A DNA stretch of 64,000 nucleotides, taken from the NCBI GenBank assembly GCA_031178005.1, contig JAPSJV010000013.1:1-64000 (forward strand), read 5' to 3'. Numbering within the stretch: position 1 is the stretch's first letter; the number at the start of each line of letters is the position of its first letter. Below, piece after piece: positions 34,418 through 43,626 of the stretch. The position numbers and the translations under genes were made by a program. This DNA comes from Pseudarthrobacter sp. Its GTDB lineage: Bacteria > Actinomycetota > Actinomycetes > Actinomycetales > Micrococcaceae. The notes under the pieces are model-generated. The model did not search any database and was not told the origin of the DNA. It saw only the letters and a program-made list of their open reading frames with translations.

Positions 34418-35590
34418 TCACTTCGGTGGAGAGTCGCCGGTCAGCGTCCTGAGAAGTTCGTGCATGTCAGCCGGAAGCGGACGCGTACCGCTTCCTTCCC
34501 GATAGAGCAGCGCGCAGCCATCGAGTTCGGCGGTGACTGCCATCCCGAGGTCGCGCCCGCCCTTGAGGGGCCAGAGCTCCAGGAACGACTTCGCCGAGGC
34601 CTCGCAGGAGCGCGGCACCGGGTCGGAGGCGGCAACGTTGGCCACCCACTGGGCGGTCGGAGTATCGAGCATGCCGCCAGCGACGAATCGGCCCGTACGA
34701 AGAGTGACGGACCCGGGGAACGCCGACTCCAGGCCCGGCACAGGCGCGCCCACCGGATCGGGTTCGACCGCATAGCGGCACCAACGCATTCCGTCGAGGT
34801 CGGCCGGCACTGTGACGGTCAACGGTTTGCTCGGGACCTGTGAGGTTCCGCCAGGACCGGTGAGCGGGCTGTCCGGCGGGATCTGCGAGATACCGTCAGG
34901 GCCGGCAACCGGGCTATCCGACGGGATAGACAGGCTCAAGCCCCCAGCCAATGGCGCTTTCCACTCTTCAGCGCATCCAGTGTCCAGCGCAGCACGCGAC
35001 TCAACCAGCGTTCGCTTCTGAGTCTCGGTCTCTCGAATCTCCAGCCCGGCAAGGGCCTCGCGGACTCCGGGTTTCGTCTTGCCGCATCCATTCCTCGGGT
35101 AGTGCGCATTGATCGCACGCCCGGTTGCGTCGACGAGCCAGAGCGGAGGGACAAATTCGGCGTCCGCCGTACACGGACCGGGCCACGGCGCATCGTCCGG
35201 CTCGGACAATGCGCGGAGCAATCCTGTGAGATCGCCCTCCAGGGTCACCTGGGTAACGCCGGTCCAGCGTCCCTCGGCGTCCTCGATGCTGTTAGCCATC
35301 AGGTCACAGAGCACAGCCGAGGTTGGCGCGAATCCGGTCGGCACCCGACCGGCTTCCGGTGCATCGGGATGTTGCGGGTCCGGTGAACTGGACGGAACGG
35401 GATGGATAGCCCAGCCACCCAGATTGGGGGCAAGGCAGTCGTAGGCATCGACGATCTCGGCAGCGTCCACCACGCGCGCGTTGTCGCCCGGAGGAGCGGC
35501 GCATCCGCTCAGCAGTAGCACCACCGTTGCGATGCCGAGCAACACGCGACTGAAAACAGTGGATCTGGCGGCCGGTCCCAGGGCGTGCAT
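34418..35590 (-). CDS. Hypothetical lipoprotein with a short tandem repeat
   Basis: A 390-residue protein, starting at 35590 (MHALGPAARST). The signal peptide VLLGIATVVLLLSGCAAP ends in a lipobox, so it is an exported lipoprotein. I recognise no family. Eight or more cysteines in the mature part suggest disulfides. Near residue 225 a 15-residue unit occurs twice (IPSDSPVAGPDGISQ, then IPPDSPLTGPGGTSQ), followed by a partial third VPSKPL. It is 165 bp downstream of a TetR gene on the same strand; a functional link is not evident. Confidence 0.75.
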   Translation of the reverse strand: MHALGPAARSTVFSRVLLGIATVVLLLSGCAAPPGDNARVVDAAEIVDAYDCLAPNLGGWAIHPVPSSSPDPQHPDAPEAGRVPTGFAPTSAVLCDLMANSIEDAEGRWTGVTQVTLEGDLTGLLRALSEPDDAPWPGPCTADAEFVPPLWLVDATGRAINAHYPRNGCGKTKPGVREALAGLEIRETETQKRTLVESRAALDTGCAEEWKAPLAGGLSLSIPSDSPVAGPDGISQIPPDSPLTGPGGTSQVPSKPLTVTVPADLDGMRWCRYAVEPDPVGAPVPGLESAFPGSVTLRTGRFVAGGMLDTPTAQWVANVAASDPVPRSCEASAKSFLELWPLKGGRDLGMAVTAELDGCALLYREGSGTRPLPADMHELLRTLTGDSPPK

Positions 35591-35755
35591 GGCTCCATCA
35601 TGGCGGGGCGCGGCCGGGCCGTCGATTGCCACGACCCAATCGTTATGCGAACGGAAGGGAATGGATGACCCAGGTTCGGTTCCGGCAACCCGTTCGGGGG
35701 ACGAGCAGGACGGCGGGACCACGGGAGCCACGCCGCACCACATAGAGCAGTGGAG

Positions 35756-36322
35756 TTAGTTGCGGACCAGGCGCGCGACCAGCTGCCGCCACGATCCCTG
35801 CAGGCGCTCGGGAGCCACTTTGTGCACCCGGACGGCATGGAGCAAGCGCTCGGGATCCAGCGTGGCAGCCAAGGCGCCGGCCAGCAGCCAAGTCTCCTCC
35901 TGGATCCCCTCCGCTTCCAGCAGCATCTGGAGGTGCCGCTGCGCCAGAACTGCGGCCGGTACGTCCAGTCGATGGTGCGGCGACGCCTCGGCGGCCAGCA
36001 GGAGGTCGCCAAACTCCAGGACGTAGGAGATCCGCTCGGTGCCAAACGCAGTAAGTCGTTCCGCAGCAGGAGCGCCGGGCCCTAAAGGAGGTGGCCCGAA
36101 CATAAACCGGGCCTGGAAATCAGCCTCGGACTCAGTGAGCAGGTTCAGCATCAGCCCGGCCCGGCTGCCAAACCGGCGGAACACCGTCCCCTTTCCCACG
36201 CCGGCGCGCTCGGCCAACTGGTTCATGGTCAGGCCTTCGGCACCGCACTCGTCGATCAGCTCGCGCGCGGCAGCCAGCAGGCGCTCCCGGTTGCGCGCGG
36301 CATCGCTGCGTTCGGTAGCCAT
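35756..36322 (-). CDS. TetR family regulator
   Basis: A 188-residue repressor from MATERSDAARNRERLL at 36322; a GTG at 36361 would add 13 residues but has no ribosome-binding site. The helix-turn-helix is TMNQLAERAGVGKGTVFRRFGSRAGLM. It is divergent from an FMN reductase gene, and the perfect dyad at 36388-36409 lies between them. Repression of the reductase and of itself, released by a reactive or electrophilic compound, is the usual pattern for such pairs. Confidence 0.88.
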   Translation of the reverse strand: MATERSDAARNRERLLAAARELIDECGAEGLTMNQLAERAGVGKGTVFRRFGSRAGLMLNLLTESEADFQARFMFGPPPLGPGAPAAERLTAFGTERISYVLEFGDLLLAAEASPHHRLDVPAAVLAQRHLQMLLEAEGIQEETWLLAGALAATLDPERLLHAVRVHKVAPERLQGSWRQLVARLVRN

Positions 36323-36387
36323 CCCCAGGGAAGACCCCGGGGGCAGGGGAATGAAGCTCACACGCCTCAGTGTAGCCTCGGGAATAA

Positions 36388-36409
36388 TAAACGGACCGGA
36401 GTCCGTTTA
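36388..36409. promoter_or_regulatory. Operator for the TetR/FMN reductase divergon
   Basis: TAAACGGAC-CGGA-GTCCGTTTA is a perfect 9-4-9 dyad midway between the divergent starts (36322 and 36485). Similar AAACGGAC/GTCCGTTT sites are a recurring TetR operator type in actinobacteria as I know it. Confidence 0.75.
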
Positions 36410-36484
36410 CACACGTGAAGGTCCCAGAGGCCTGGCTTTGAACCGGCCGGTGGTTACCGCCGGCACAGACAACAAGGAGTCATC

Positions 36485-37045
36485 ATGACCAAGAGCACCG
36501 TCCTTACCCTCGTAGGCAGCCTGCGGGCAGAATCCACCAACCAGAAGCTCGCCGAAGCCATCGCGCTCAACGCTCCGGAGAACGTGGACGTTGTTATCCA
36601 CGAGAGCCTGGGCAACATCCCCTTCTACAACGAGGACATCGACGTCGAGGGCCAGGTGCCCGCCGCAGCCGCCGCACTCCGCGCAGCCGCTTCCGAGGCC
36701 GACACCCTGCTCCTGGTCACCCCCGAGCACAACGGCACCGTTCCGGCGTCACTCAAGAACGCCATCGATTGGCTGTCCCGCCCCTTCGGCGCCGGTGCCC
36801 TCTCAGGCAAGCGCACCGCCGTCGTTGGTACCGCTTTTGGCCAGTATGGCGGAGTGTGGGCGCAGGACGAGGCCCGCAAGGCAGTCGGCATCGCCGGCGC
36901 CGAAGTACTGGGCGATGTGAAGCTGGCAGTCCCCGGCTCCATGGTCCGCTTCGCCGAAACCCACCCCAAGGACGACGCCGAGGTAGTGGAGCAGATCAAG
37001 GGAATTTTCGACGCCCTTGCGGCCACCCAGCCCGCGGCCTCCTAG
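36485..37045 (+). CDS. NADPH-dependent FMN reductase
   Basis: A 186-residue flavodoxin-like flavoprotein. The phosphate loop is LVGSLRAESTNQKLAEAI, the flavin-contact loop TPEHNGTVPASLKNAIDWLSR, and GTAFGQYGG follows. The family reduces FMN, quinones, chromate or azo compounds. AAGGAG lies 6 nt before the ATG. Expression is probably under the divergent TetR repressor, suggesting a detoxification role. A strong hairpin follows. Confidence 0.92.
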   Translation: MTKSTVLTLVGSLRAESTNQKLAEAIALNAPENVDVVIHESLGNIPFYNEDIDVEGQVPAAAAALRAAASEADTLLLVTPEHNGTVPASLKNAIDWLSRPFGAGALSGKRTAVVGTAFGQYGGVWAQDEARKAVGIAGAEVLGDVKLAVPGSMVRFAETHPKDDAEVVEQIKGIFDALAATQPAAS

Positions 37046-37075
37046 TCCGCCAGCCTCTTGGCCCGGTTGCCGGGC

Positions 37076-37118
37076 AACAGCAGACCCCGCACGCCTTCGG
37101 TGTGCGGGGTCTGCTGTT
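37076..37118. terminator. Bidirectional terminator
   Basis: AACAGCAGACCCCGCAC (37076-37092) pairs perfectly with 37102-37118 over 17 bp around a 9-nt loop containing TTCG. It lies between the FMN reductase stop and the convergent HAAS-protein stop (37132), and should end both transcripts. Confidence 0.88.
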
Positions 37119-37131
37119 TCCGTCCGGGTTC

Positions 37132-38106
37132 CTAATGCGCCGGCTGGACCTGCCGCGCGGTACCTTCGCGGGCGGCCCGGCGGAATCCGTCGAAAATTTC
37201 CCAGGCTGCACCCAGGATCATGGCCACCGCAGCAATAGACGCGATTACCGGGCCCGCCGTGGAGCTCCACGGCCAGCCAATAACCTCCAGGAAGGCCGGA
37301 TCCACCAAACGCTCGGCAAGGAAGAGCCACAGCGCCGGTATGACGAACGCCAGGTTCATCACCGCATTCGCAACCGCCAGCGGCCACGTCCAGCCGGTCC
37401 TGAAAACGGCCACCGCGAACGCTCCTTCAAGCACCAGCAGCAGGATGAAATACGGAATCCAGAAGGACCACAACTCCGGGTTCAGGAGCGGAATAGGCTC
37501 GCGGGCCCCATCACGGAAAACCACGCCGAAGTGCTGCCAGATGACAGCGCCGATGAACAGCGCCAGGAACGCCAGCGACGCGACCAGGTCGGTTCGCCGG
37601 GCTGCGCGGCCACTGTCCGGGATTTCAGGCAGTTGCTCCACAGACCATTTGCCCGCAGGCACTGCCCCACCGCTGCGTTCAATGATCACAAAAATCAGCG
37701 TGACCCAGAAGAAGACATGGACAGCAATGGAGAGCGCGCCGGAAATGGTGGCACCCACAATCTGGCCGAAAGGTGCACCGCTGATCAGTTGGCCCAACAG
37801 GATTCCGGCTGTTCCGAACGGCAGTGCCACAAGGCCAATGGTCTTCAAAAGGCGCAGCCAGCTGAGGAAATAGCGGGGCCCAATGAGGTGCAGTGGCCGG
37901 TCAATGTAGCTGGCAGCCGTCCGCGCGGGATCGCCCAATTCCGCCAGGGCGTCCTGCTCGGCTGCCAAGCGGTCCGTGCCGGACTCGACGCGCGCATCCA
38001 TGGCGTCGCCAATGCGCTCACGCAGTTCCCGGCCGAATTCCTCGCGCTGCGCCTCCGGAACACTGCGTCCGGCCGCCCAGATATAGCGATCTGTCAGGCT
38101 GGTCAT
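37132..38106 (-). CDS. PadR-associated membrane protein (HAAS/DUF1700-like)
   Basis: A 324-residue protein. The N-terminal 70 residues form the helical HAAS/permease-prefix domain (TDRYIWAAGRSVPEAQREEF, LAELGDPARTAASYID) that couples to PadR regulators. Seven or so membrane helices follow. It overlaps the padR gene by 4 bp (ATGA), so the pair is coupled. The PadR partner, which usually represses the operon, suggests the membrane protein is produced on envelope stress; its molecular role is not known. Confidence 0.82.
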   Translation of the reverse strand: MTSLTDRYIWAAGRSVPEAQREEFGRELRERIGDAMDARVESGTDRLAAEQDALAELGDPARTAASYIDRPLHLIGPRYFLSWLRLLKTIGLVALPFGTAGILLGQLISGAPFGQIVGATISGALSIAVHVFFWVTLIFVIIERSGGAVPAGKWSVEQLPEIPDSGRAARRTDLVASLAFLALFIGAVIWQHFGVVFRDGAREPIPLLNPELWSFWIPYFILLLVLEGAFAVAVFRTGWTWPLAVANAVMNLAFVIPALWLFLAERLVDPAFLEVIGWPWSSTAGPVIASIAAVAMILGAAWEIFDGFRRAAREGTARQVQPAH

Positions 38107-38444
38107 TTTCCTTCTCCCCTGGTTAGTCCGGTCAGCGCGCCGTCAATGCGACGCCAATCGTTTTTAAGGACGACGGCGAGTTCCCCGCCGGCCGGGCTGG
38201 TGCGGTAGAACTTCCGCGGCCTGGCTTCGTCCGTATTCCACTCGCTCTCCAGCAGCCCCTGTTTCTCCAAGCGGCGCAGCAGGGGGTACAGGGTGTTCGC
38301 GTCCACGATGACGCCGAGTGCGTTGAGCGATTCGAGCAGGGCATAGCCATAATCGGGCGTCTCGAGCCGGACCAGGCAAGCCAGCACTACAGTGCCGCGC
38401 CGCAGTTCCTGGATATGGCCTGCCGTGGTTTCTTCTGTACCCAT
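38103..38444 (-). CDS. PadR family regulator
   Basis: A 113-residue regulator of the short PadR-s2 type. It starts at ATG 38444 because the longer GTG frame starts inside the operator-like palindrome at 38459-38471. The winged helix is complete: ELRRGTVVLACLVRLETPDYGYAL, then ALGVIVDANTLYPLLRRLEKQGLLESEW. It overlaps the downstream HAAS protein by 4 bp. Confidence 0.88.
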   Translation of the reverse strand: MGTEETTAGHIQELRRGTVVLACLVRLETPDYGYALLESLNALGVIVDANTLYPLLRRLEKQGLLESEWNTDEARPRKFYRTSPAGGELAVVLKNDWRRIDGALTGLTRGEGK

Positions 38445-38458
38445 GACAGAGACAATAC

Positions 38459-38471
38459 TGTGTGTCACACA
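38459..38471. promoter_or_regulatory. Candidate PadR operator
   Basis: TGTGTG-T-CACACA is a perfect 6-1-6 dyad, 15 bp upstream of the padR start and about 99 bp before the divergent aminotransferase. PadR operators are often of this ATGT/ACAT or TGTG/CACA type. Confidence 0.55.
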
Positions 38472-38569
38472 CTAATGCAAGAGACACTTACATGGGCGGC
38501 CCACGTTCCGGTGAATTTGTTGTCAACAGGGGTTGCATATAAGGCAACCCGTGTTGGTATCCTTGCAAT

Positions 38570-39862
38570 GTGACCCACGAAACACTTGATTCCGCAGCGG
38601 AGCTGCTGCCGGCAGAAGCAATTGACGCCATCGAACGTGCGGCCACGTCCGCCCACCGCCACGAGGAACTTTTCTCGGAGCGCGCCGCCAACATCAAACA
38701 GTCAGCCGTTCGCGACGTCTTTGACATCTCTCTGCGGCCCGGGCTTGTTTCACTGGCCGGCGGCAGCCCTTACCTGGAATCACTGCCGCTGCAGCAGCTG
38801 GCGCAGACGGCCGCCGGCATCATCGCCAACGAGGGCCTCACGGCACTCCAGTACGGAAACGGCCAGGGGACCCTGGAACTGCGGGAGCAGATCTGCCAGG
38901 TTATGGCTACGGAAGGCATCAGCGACGCCTCACCGGCGAACGTTGTCATCACCGCCGGTTCCCAGTCCGCCCAGGACATCGCCACCAAGCTGTTCTGCAA
39001 CCCCGGCGACGTTGTCCTCGTGGAAACACCCACCTACGTCGGAGCCCTGAACACTTTCGAGGCCTACGAGGTCCAGGTGGAAACCGTGCCAATGGACGAC
39101 GACGGCCTGGTGCCGGAGGCGTTGGAGGAACGGATCGCCGCACTCCAGGCTGACGGCAAGAACATCAAGTTCCTCTACACCATCCCCAACTTCAACAACC
39201 CTTCGGGGATCACCCTGGCGGCTGGCCGGCGCCAGGAGATCGTTGATATATGCCGCGCGGCGAATATTCTGGTGCTGGAGGACAACCCGTACGGACTGCT
39301 GAAGTTTGATGGCCAGCCCCTCACACCGCTGCGCGCCGCCAACCCGGACGACGTCATCTACATGGGCTCGTTCTCCAAGATCTTCGCCCCGGGCCTGCGT
39401 ATTGGCTGGGCCCTGGTGCCAGCCCATCTGCAACGCCGCTACTACCTGGCCGCCGAGGCAGTGACGCTCTGCCCGCCGTCGCTTAACCAGATGCTCGTCT
39501 CGGCATATCTGCGTGACTACGACTGGCAGGGCCAGATCGAAACGTACCGTGGCCTCTACGCCGAACGCTGTGCGGCAATGCTGTCCGCCCTCGAAGAGCA
39601 CATGCCCGCGGGTCTTAGCTGGACCCGGCCGGATGGCGGCTTCTTCGTCTGGGTCACCCTCCCCGACGGTGTGGACACCTACCCGCTGCTGGAAAAGGCG
39701 ATCGACGCCGGAGTGGTGTTCATCCCGGGAGCCGCCTTCACGCCGTCGGACGAGCCGTCCAACAAGCTGCGCCTTGCGTTCAGCGCCGTACCCCCGGAAG
39801 CTATCACCGAGGGTGTACGCCGCCTCGCTCCGGTGCTCCGCGAGGCTATCGACGCGCTTTGA
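38570..39862 (+). CDS. PLP-dependent aminotransferase (class I/II)
   Basis: A 430-residue aminotransferase, GTG start. The fold-type I features are GNGQGTLELREQICQVM, YTIPNFNNPSGITL, and the PLP lysine in YMGSFSKIFAPGLRIGW. It resembles the 2-aminoadipate/aromatic aminotransferases and the catalytic half of MocR regulators, but has no DNA-binding domain. The specific substrate cannot be fixed. It is divergent from the PadR operon and 72 bp before a universal stress protein gene. Confidence 0.87.
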   Translation: MTHETLDSAAELLPAEAIDAIERAATSAHRHEELFSERAANIKQSAVRDVFDISLRPGLVSLAGGSPYLESLPLQQLAQTAAGIIANEGLTALQYGNGQGTLELREQICQVMATEGISDASPANVVITAGSQSAQDIATKLFCNPGDVVLVETPTYVGALNTFEAYEVQVETVPMDDDGLVPEALEERIAALQADGKNIKFLYTIPNFNNPSGITLAAGRRQEIVDICRAANILVLEDNPYGLLKFDGQPLTPLRAANPDDVIYMGSFSKIFAPGLRIGWALVPAHLQRRYYLAAEAVTLCPPSLNQMLVSAYLRDYDWQGQIETYRGLYAERCAAMLSALEEHMPAGLSWTRPDGGFFVWVTLPDGVDTYPLLEKAIDAGVVFIPGAAFTPSDEPSNKLRLAFSAVPPEAITEGVRRLAPVLREAIDAL

Positions 39863-39934
39863 GCCGCAGCACTGTAATCTAACCCCACCGGACCGAACTG
39901 GGCGCCGGAGCGCCACGGAACAAAGGAGTACCGC

Positions 39935-40363
39935 ATGAGTGGAATCATCGTTGTCGGAGTGGACGGCAGCCCTACTGCCAAAAAGGCGGCCGAGAAGGCG
40001 CACAGCCTGGCAAAGGCGCTGGGGGCAGGCCTCCACGTGATCTCCGCGTTCGACAAGGACCGCACCGAAGTATTCGGCAGCGGCAGCGACCAGATCATCA
40101 TTTCCGACGCCGATGGCGCCGAATACGTGGCACGCAAGGTGGCCGAATCACTGGGCCGCGAAGTCAGCGTCACCTATTCAGCTGCACGCGGCAAGCCGGC
40201 CGACGCGCTGATCAATGAAGCCGCACGCCTGAACGCCCAGATGATCGTGGTGGGAAACCGGCGCATGCTGGGCATCGCGCGCGTCCTGGGCAGCGTGGCC
40301 AACAGCGTGGCGCACAACGCCTCTTGCGACGTGTACATCGCCAACACCTACGACGCCGAGTAA
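39935..40363 (+). CDS. Universal stress protein
   Basis: A 142-residue single-domain UspA-like protein. It starts IIVVGVDGSPTAKKAAEKA and has the ATP-binding motif VVGNRRMLGIARVLGSVANSVAH near the C-terminus. ATP-binding members of this family help survival in starvation and oxidative stress. AAAGGAG lies 7 nt before the ATG. It is followed 35 bp later by a convergent PAP2 gene. Confidence 0.92.
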   Translation: MSGIIVVGVDGSPTAKKAAEKAHSLAKALGAGLHVISAFDKDRTEVFGSGSDQIIISDADGAEYVARKVAESLGREVSVTYSAARGKPADALINEAARLNAQMIVVGNRRMLGIARVLGSVANSVAHNASCDVYIANTYDAE

Positions 40364-40398
40364 ACCCGCCCGGAGATACTGCCTGCTGTGGCGTCCGA

Positions 40399-41022
40399 CT
40401 ACACCAGCCACTGCACGAAGAGCAACCACAACCCTGCCATCACAACGGCGCCGAAGAGTCCTCCCCCAACCACCTGACCTAAGGTGTGGGCGTGGAGGAC
40501 CAGGCGCGACCAGCCAACGGCGAGGATGAGCAGGAGGAGCGGCAGCCAGACCGGGCCCAGGATGGCGATGATCACCACCACGGCGCAGGAAATTGCTGCG
40601 GCGTGGCCGCTGATCTTCCAGTAGGCGCTGACCACCGCCACAATGGCGACGCCTGCTACCACTGCAAGCATTGCCGCCAACACGCTCCGCGGGGCATTGA
40701 TGGCAATAAGCACGCCGATGCCGGCCAGCACGGAAACTATCGCCATCAGCAGCACCAGGGGCCGCTGGCTCCTGGTGCTGACATGGTGGTCAGTGATTTT
40801 TCCGAGCCGCACCAGCACCAACACCACAATCAGCGGCAGGATGCAGACAAACAGTCCGGCCACAGCCCCGTAGCCTGTGGTTCCCGGGAAGCCGGGCTCG
40901 ACGGCGGGACTCAACAGGAGCATGGCCAGCACCGTCACCGGCGGCTGGAAGACCTCCGAGAGAACATTCGCAGCGCGGATTTTCGCCGGGCTGGCAGTGG
41001 CGGCGGGTACGGCTGTTTTCAC
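40399..41022 (-). CDS. PAP2-like membrane phosphatase
   Basis: A 207-residue membrane protein with about six helices. PAP2 motif 1 is visible as STRSQRP, motif 2 as KISGHAA and motif 3 as SRLVLHAHTLGQVVGG. Motif 3 normally ends H-x3-D; here the acid position is Gln, as in some actinobacterial relatives, so phosphatase activity is not certain. Possible substrates are undecaprenyl or phosphatidic phosphates. Confidence 0.8.
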   Translation of the reverse strand: MKTAVPAATASPAKIRAANVLSEVFQPPVTVLAMLLLSPAVEPGFPGTTGYGAVAGLFVCILPLIVVLVLVRLGKITDHHVSTRSQRPLVLLMAIVSVLAGIGVLIAINAPRSVLAAMLAVVAGVAIVAVVSAYWKISGHAAAISCAVVVIIAILGPVWLPLLLLILAVGWSRLVLHAHTLGQVVGGGLFGAVVMAGLWLLFVQWLV

Positions 41023-41065
41023 GGGGTCCAGTCAATCACGCGATCCTCCGCGGAGCTGAGGAGGA

Positions 41066-42634
41066 TCAGTCGAGCAGCAGCGCCGGTTCTTCCAGGATGG
41101 CTGCCACGTCCGCCATAAAGCGTGCGGAGAGATCCCCGTCCACTACGCGGTGGTCGAACGATCCACCCAGCGTGGTGATCCACCGCGGGATCACCTCACC
41201 GTCCAGCACCCATGGCTTCTGCTTGATGGTCCCGAATGCCACAATCGCCACCTCACCCGGATTGATGATGGGTGTGCCGGTATCGATGCCCAGGGCGCCT
41301 ATGTTGGTGACAGTCAATGTACCGCCCTGCATGTCCGCGGGCTTGGTCTTCCCGGCACGGGCCGTGGTGGCGAGGTCGTTCAGGGCCAGCGCCAGCTGCT
41401 TCAGCGACAGGTCCTGCGCGTCCTTGATGTTGGGAACCATCAGCCCCCGCGGGGTGGCAGCGGCAATGCCGAGGTTCAGGAAGTGCTTGACGTGGATCTC
41501 CGCAGTCCCGTCTTCGGCATTGTCCACCCAGGTGGCGTTCACGCTGGGGTTGCGGGCGGCCGCCCAGATCACGGCCTTGGCCAGGATCAGCAGCGGCGAG
41601 ACCCTGATGCCCTCAAAATCGCGGGACGCCTTGAGGCGCTTCACGAACTCCATGGTCCGGCTGGCATCAACGTCCACAAAGATGCTGACGTGCGGAGCGG
41701 CAAACGCGGATTCCACCATGGCCTTGGCCGTGGCTTTACGGACGCCCTTGACCGGGATCCTTTCGACCCGCTGGTCCTGCGGCCTGCCGGCCTTGCCCCA
41801 GAATCCGTCAGCCTTGTCCAGCTCTGCGTCACGCTGGGCCTGGTAGCTGACCAGGTCCTCGCGGGTCACCTCGCCACGGGAACCGGTGGCCACAACATCG
41901 GCCAGGTCGATGCCGAGGTCCCGGGCGATCTTCCGCACCGGCGGCTTGGCCAGGACACGGTTCACCAATCCAGTGATGCCCGCGATGCCGGCCTGGGCTG
42001 CAGCTGCAGCGCCGGTGATTGAATTCTCGACGGCGGAACGGGAGGCGGGTGCCGCCCCGTCAACTTCTGCCGGAATGGAGGCCGACGCCGGACCGGCAGG
42101 CTGGATCACGTCCGCCGGGGTGTGGGGCTGGACGGGCTCCACTTCCGGGGCGTTGGCAGTCATTGCGTTGCTGACTCCGCCGGCGCTTGAGCCTGTCGAA
42201 ATCCGCGGACGGCGCTTGACGGCGTCGGCCTTGGGACCGGAACCCACCAGCGGGCCGCTCATGCCGGCGGGAGCGGAGTCATCAGCCGGCAACGTGCCGT
42301 ACATCAGCGATTCGGCGGCTGCCGGTGCGTCAGGGACCGCTGTCGTGACGGCCGCGGGAACCGGCGCGTCAGCAGGCGTTGGATCGCCCTCCACACCCTC
42401 GGCGACGCTGATGATGGCGGTGCCGACGTCGATGGTTACACCCTCCGGGACCAGCAGTTCACGCACGGTCCCGGCGTAGGGGGACGGCAGTTCCACCAGG
42501 GACTTGGCTGTTTCGATCTCGCAAAGGATGTCATTGACGGCCACCGAGTCGCCCGGCTTGACCTTCCAGGAGACGATTTCCGCTTCGGTGAGTCCTTCGC
42601 CGACGTCCGGGAGATTGAATTTCTTCAGGGTCAT
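41066..42634 (-). CDS. Dihydrolipoyl acyltransferase E2
   Basis: A 522-residue E2 of a branched-chain 2-oxoacid or pyruvate-type dehydrogenase complex. One lipoyl domain at residues 3-77 carries Lys44 in [15 protein letters not shown] long Ala/Pro-rich linker follows. The E1/E3-binding domain lies near residue 230 ([19 protein letters not shown]), and the catalytic domain ends with [13 protein letters not shown]. The linker around residue 145 is encoded by a copy of the GGATTTCGACAGG short repeat. It is the last gene of the E1alpha-E1beta-E2 operon; an E3 gene is not adjacent. Confidence 0.93.
   Translation of the reverse strand: MTLKKFNLPDVGEGLTEAEIVSWKVKPGDSVAVNDILCEIETAKSLVELPSPYAGTVRELLVPEGVTIDVGTAIISVAEGVEGDPTPADAPVPAAVTTAVPDAPAAAESLMYGTLPADDSAPAGMSGPLVGSGPKADAVKRRPRISTGSSAGGVSNAMTANAPEVEPVQPHTPADVIQPAGPASASIPAEVDGAAPASRSAVENSITGAAAAAQAGIAGITGLVNRVLAKPPVRKIARDLGIDLADVVATGSRGEVTREDLVSYQAQRDAELDKADGFWGKAGRPQDQRVERIPVKGVRKATAKAMVESAFAAPHVSIFVDVDASRTMEFVKRLKASRDFEGIRVSPLLILAKAVIWAAARNPSVNATWVDNAEDGTAEIHVKHFLNLGIAAATPRGLMVPNIKDAQDLSLKQLALALNDLATTARAGKTKPADMQGGTLTVTNIGALGIDTGTPIINPGEVAIVAFGTIKQKPWVLDGEVIPRWITTLGGSFDHRVVDGDLSARFMADVAAILEEPALLLD
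42192..42204 (-). repeat. Short repeat core inside the E2 linker
   Basis: On the minus strand this reads GGATTTCGACAGG and extends to GGATTTCGACAGGCTCAAG, a short repeat that recurs in this genus type as I know it. The same 13-mer occurs at 2910-2922. Here it is translated, as RISTGSS, within the flexible linker. Confidence 0.5.
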
Positions 42635-42645
42635 GATGTCCTCGG

Positions 42646-43626
42646 TCAGTAGGCGAGGGCGCGGTCCAGCGCCTCAAGCAAGCGGTCGATGTCCGGGAGG
42701 TAGTCTTCCTCCACCTTGGCCACCGGATATGGCATGTGGAAACCGCCCACCCTGATGACCGGAGCCTCAAGCGACAGGAAGGCCCGTTCGCTGACGCGTG
42801 CCGCGATCTCGCCGCCGATCCCGCCGAACGTGGGGGCTTCATGGGTAACGATCAGACGGCCGGTTTTCTCCACGGACGCGGTGACAGTGTCGAAGTCGAT
42901 CGGCGAGATGGAGCGCAGGTCAATGACTTCCACGCTGTTGCCGTCCTCGGCGGCGGCGTTAGCCGCGGCAAGGGCCACTGGGACCAGCGGGCCGTAGGCA
43001 ACGATGGTAGCGTCAGTCCCCTCCCGGAGCACCTGGGCCTTGAACGGATCTGCAGCGGGGCCGGGCGAATCCAGGTCAACCTCGCCCTTGAGCCAGTAGC
43101 GGCGCTTGGGTTCGAAGACGATGACCGGGTCCTGGCAATCGACGGCCTGCTGGATCATCCAGTAAGCATCGTGCGGGTTGGACGGGGTGATGATGCGCAG
43201 GCCGGCCGTGTGCGCGAAGAGAGCCTCGGGAGACTCGGAGTGGTGCTCGATCGAACCGATGCCGCCGCCGTAAGGAACCCGGATAACAACAGGCACGGTG
43301 AGCCGGCCGTGGCTGCGGGAGTGCATCTTGGCCAGCTGGGTGGTGATCTGGTTGAAGCCGGGGAAAACAAACCCGTCGAACTGGATCTCGCAGACGGGGC
43401 TGTAGCCGCGCAGCGCCATGCCGATGGCCGTCCCAATAATGCCGGACTCGGCCAGCGGAGTGTCCACCACGCGGCTGGGGCCAAACTCGGATATCAGCCC
43501 GTCCGTAACACGGTAGACGCCACCCAGCGCGCCGATGTCCTCGCCCATCAGGAGAGCCTTGGGGTTGCTCTTCAGGGAGGCGCGAAGGCCCTCGTTGATC
43601 GCCTTGGCAATGGTCATGGTAGTCAT
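42646..43626 (-). CDS. 2-oxoacid dehydrogenase E1 beta subunit
   Basis: A 326-residue transketolase-like E1 beta subunit. It starts [20 protein letters not shown], has [18 protein letters not shown] and [20 protein letters not shown], and ends with the transketolase C domain ([16 protein letters not shown] and DLRSISPID). With E1 alpha it decarboxylates branched-chain 2-oxoacids. Its ATG shares one base with the E1 alpha stop (TGATG). The E2 gene follows 11 bp on. Confidence 0.94.
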   Translation of the reverse strand: MTTMTIAKAINEGLRASLKSNPKALLMGEDIGALGGVYRVTDGLISEFGPSRVVDTPLAESGIIGTAIGMALRGYSPVCEIQFDGFVFPGFNQITTQLAKMHSRSHGRLTVPVVIRVPYGGGIGSIEHHSESPEALFAHTAGLRIITPSNPHDAYWMIQQAVDCQDPVIVFEPKRRYWLKGEVDLDSPGPAADPFKAQVLREGTDATIVAYGPLVPVALAAANAAAEDGNSVEVIDLRSISPIDFDTVTASVEKTGRLIVTHEAPTFGGIGGEIAARVSERAFLSLEAPVIRVGGFHMPYPVAKVEEDYLPDIDRLLEALDRALAY

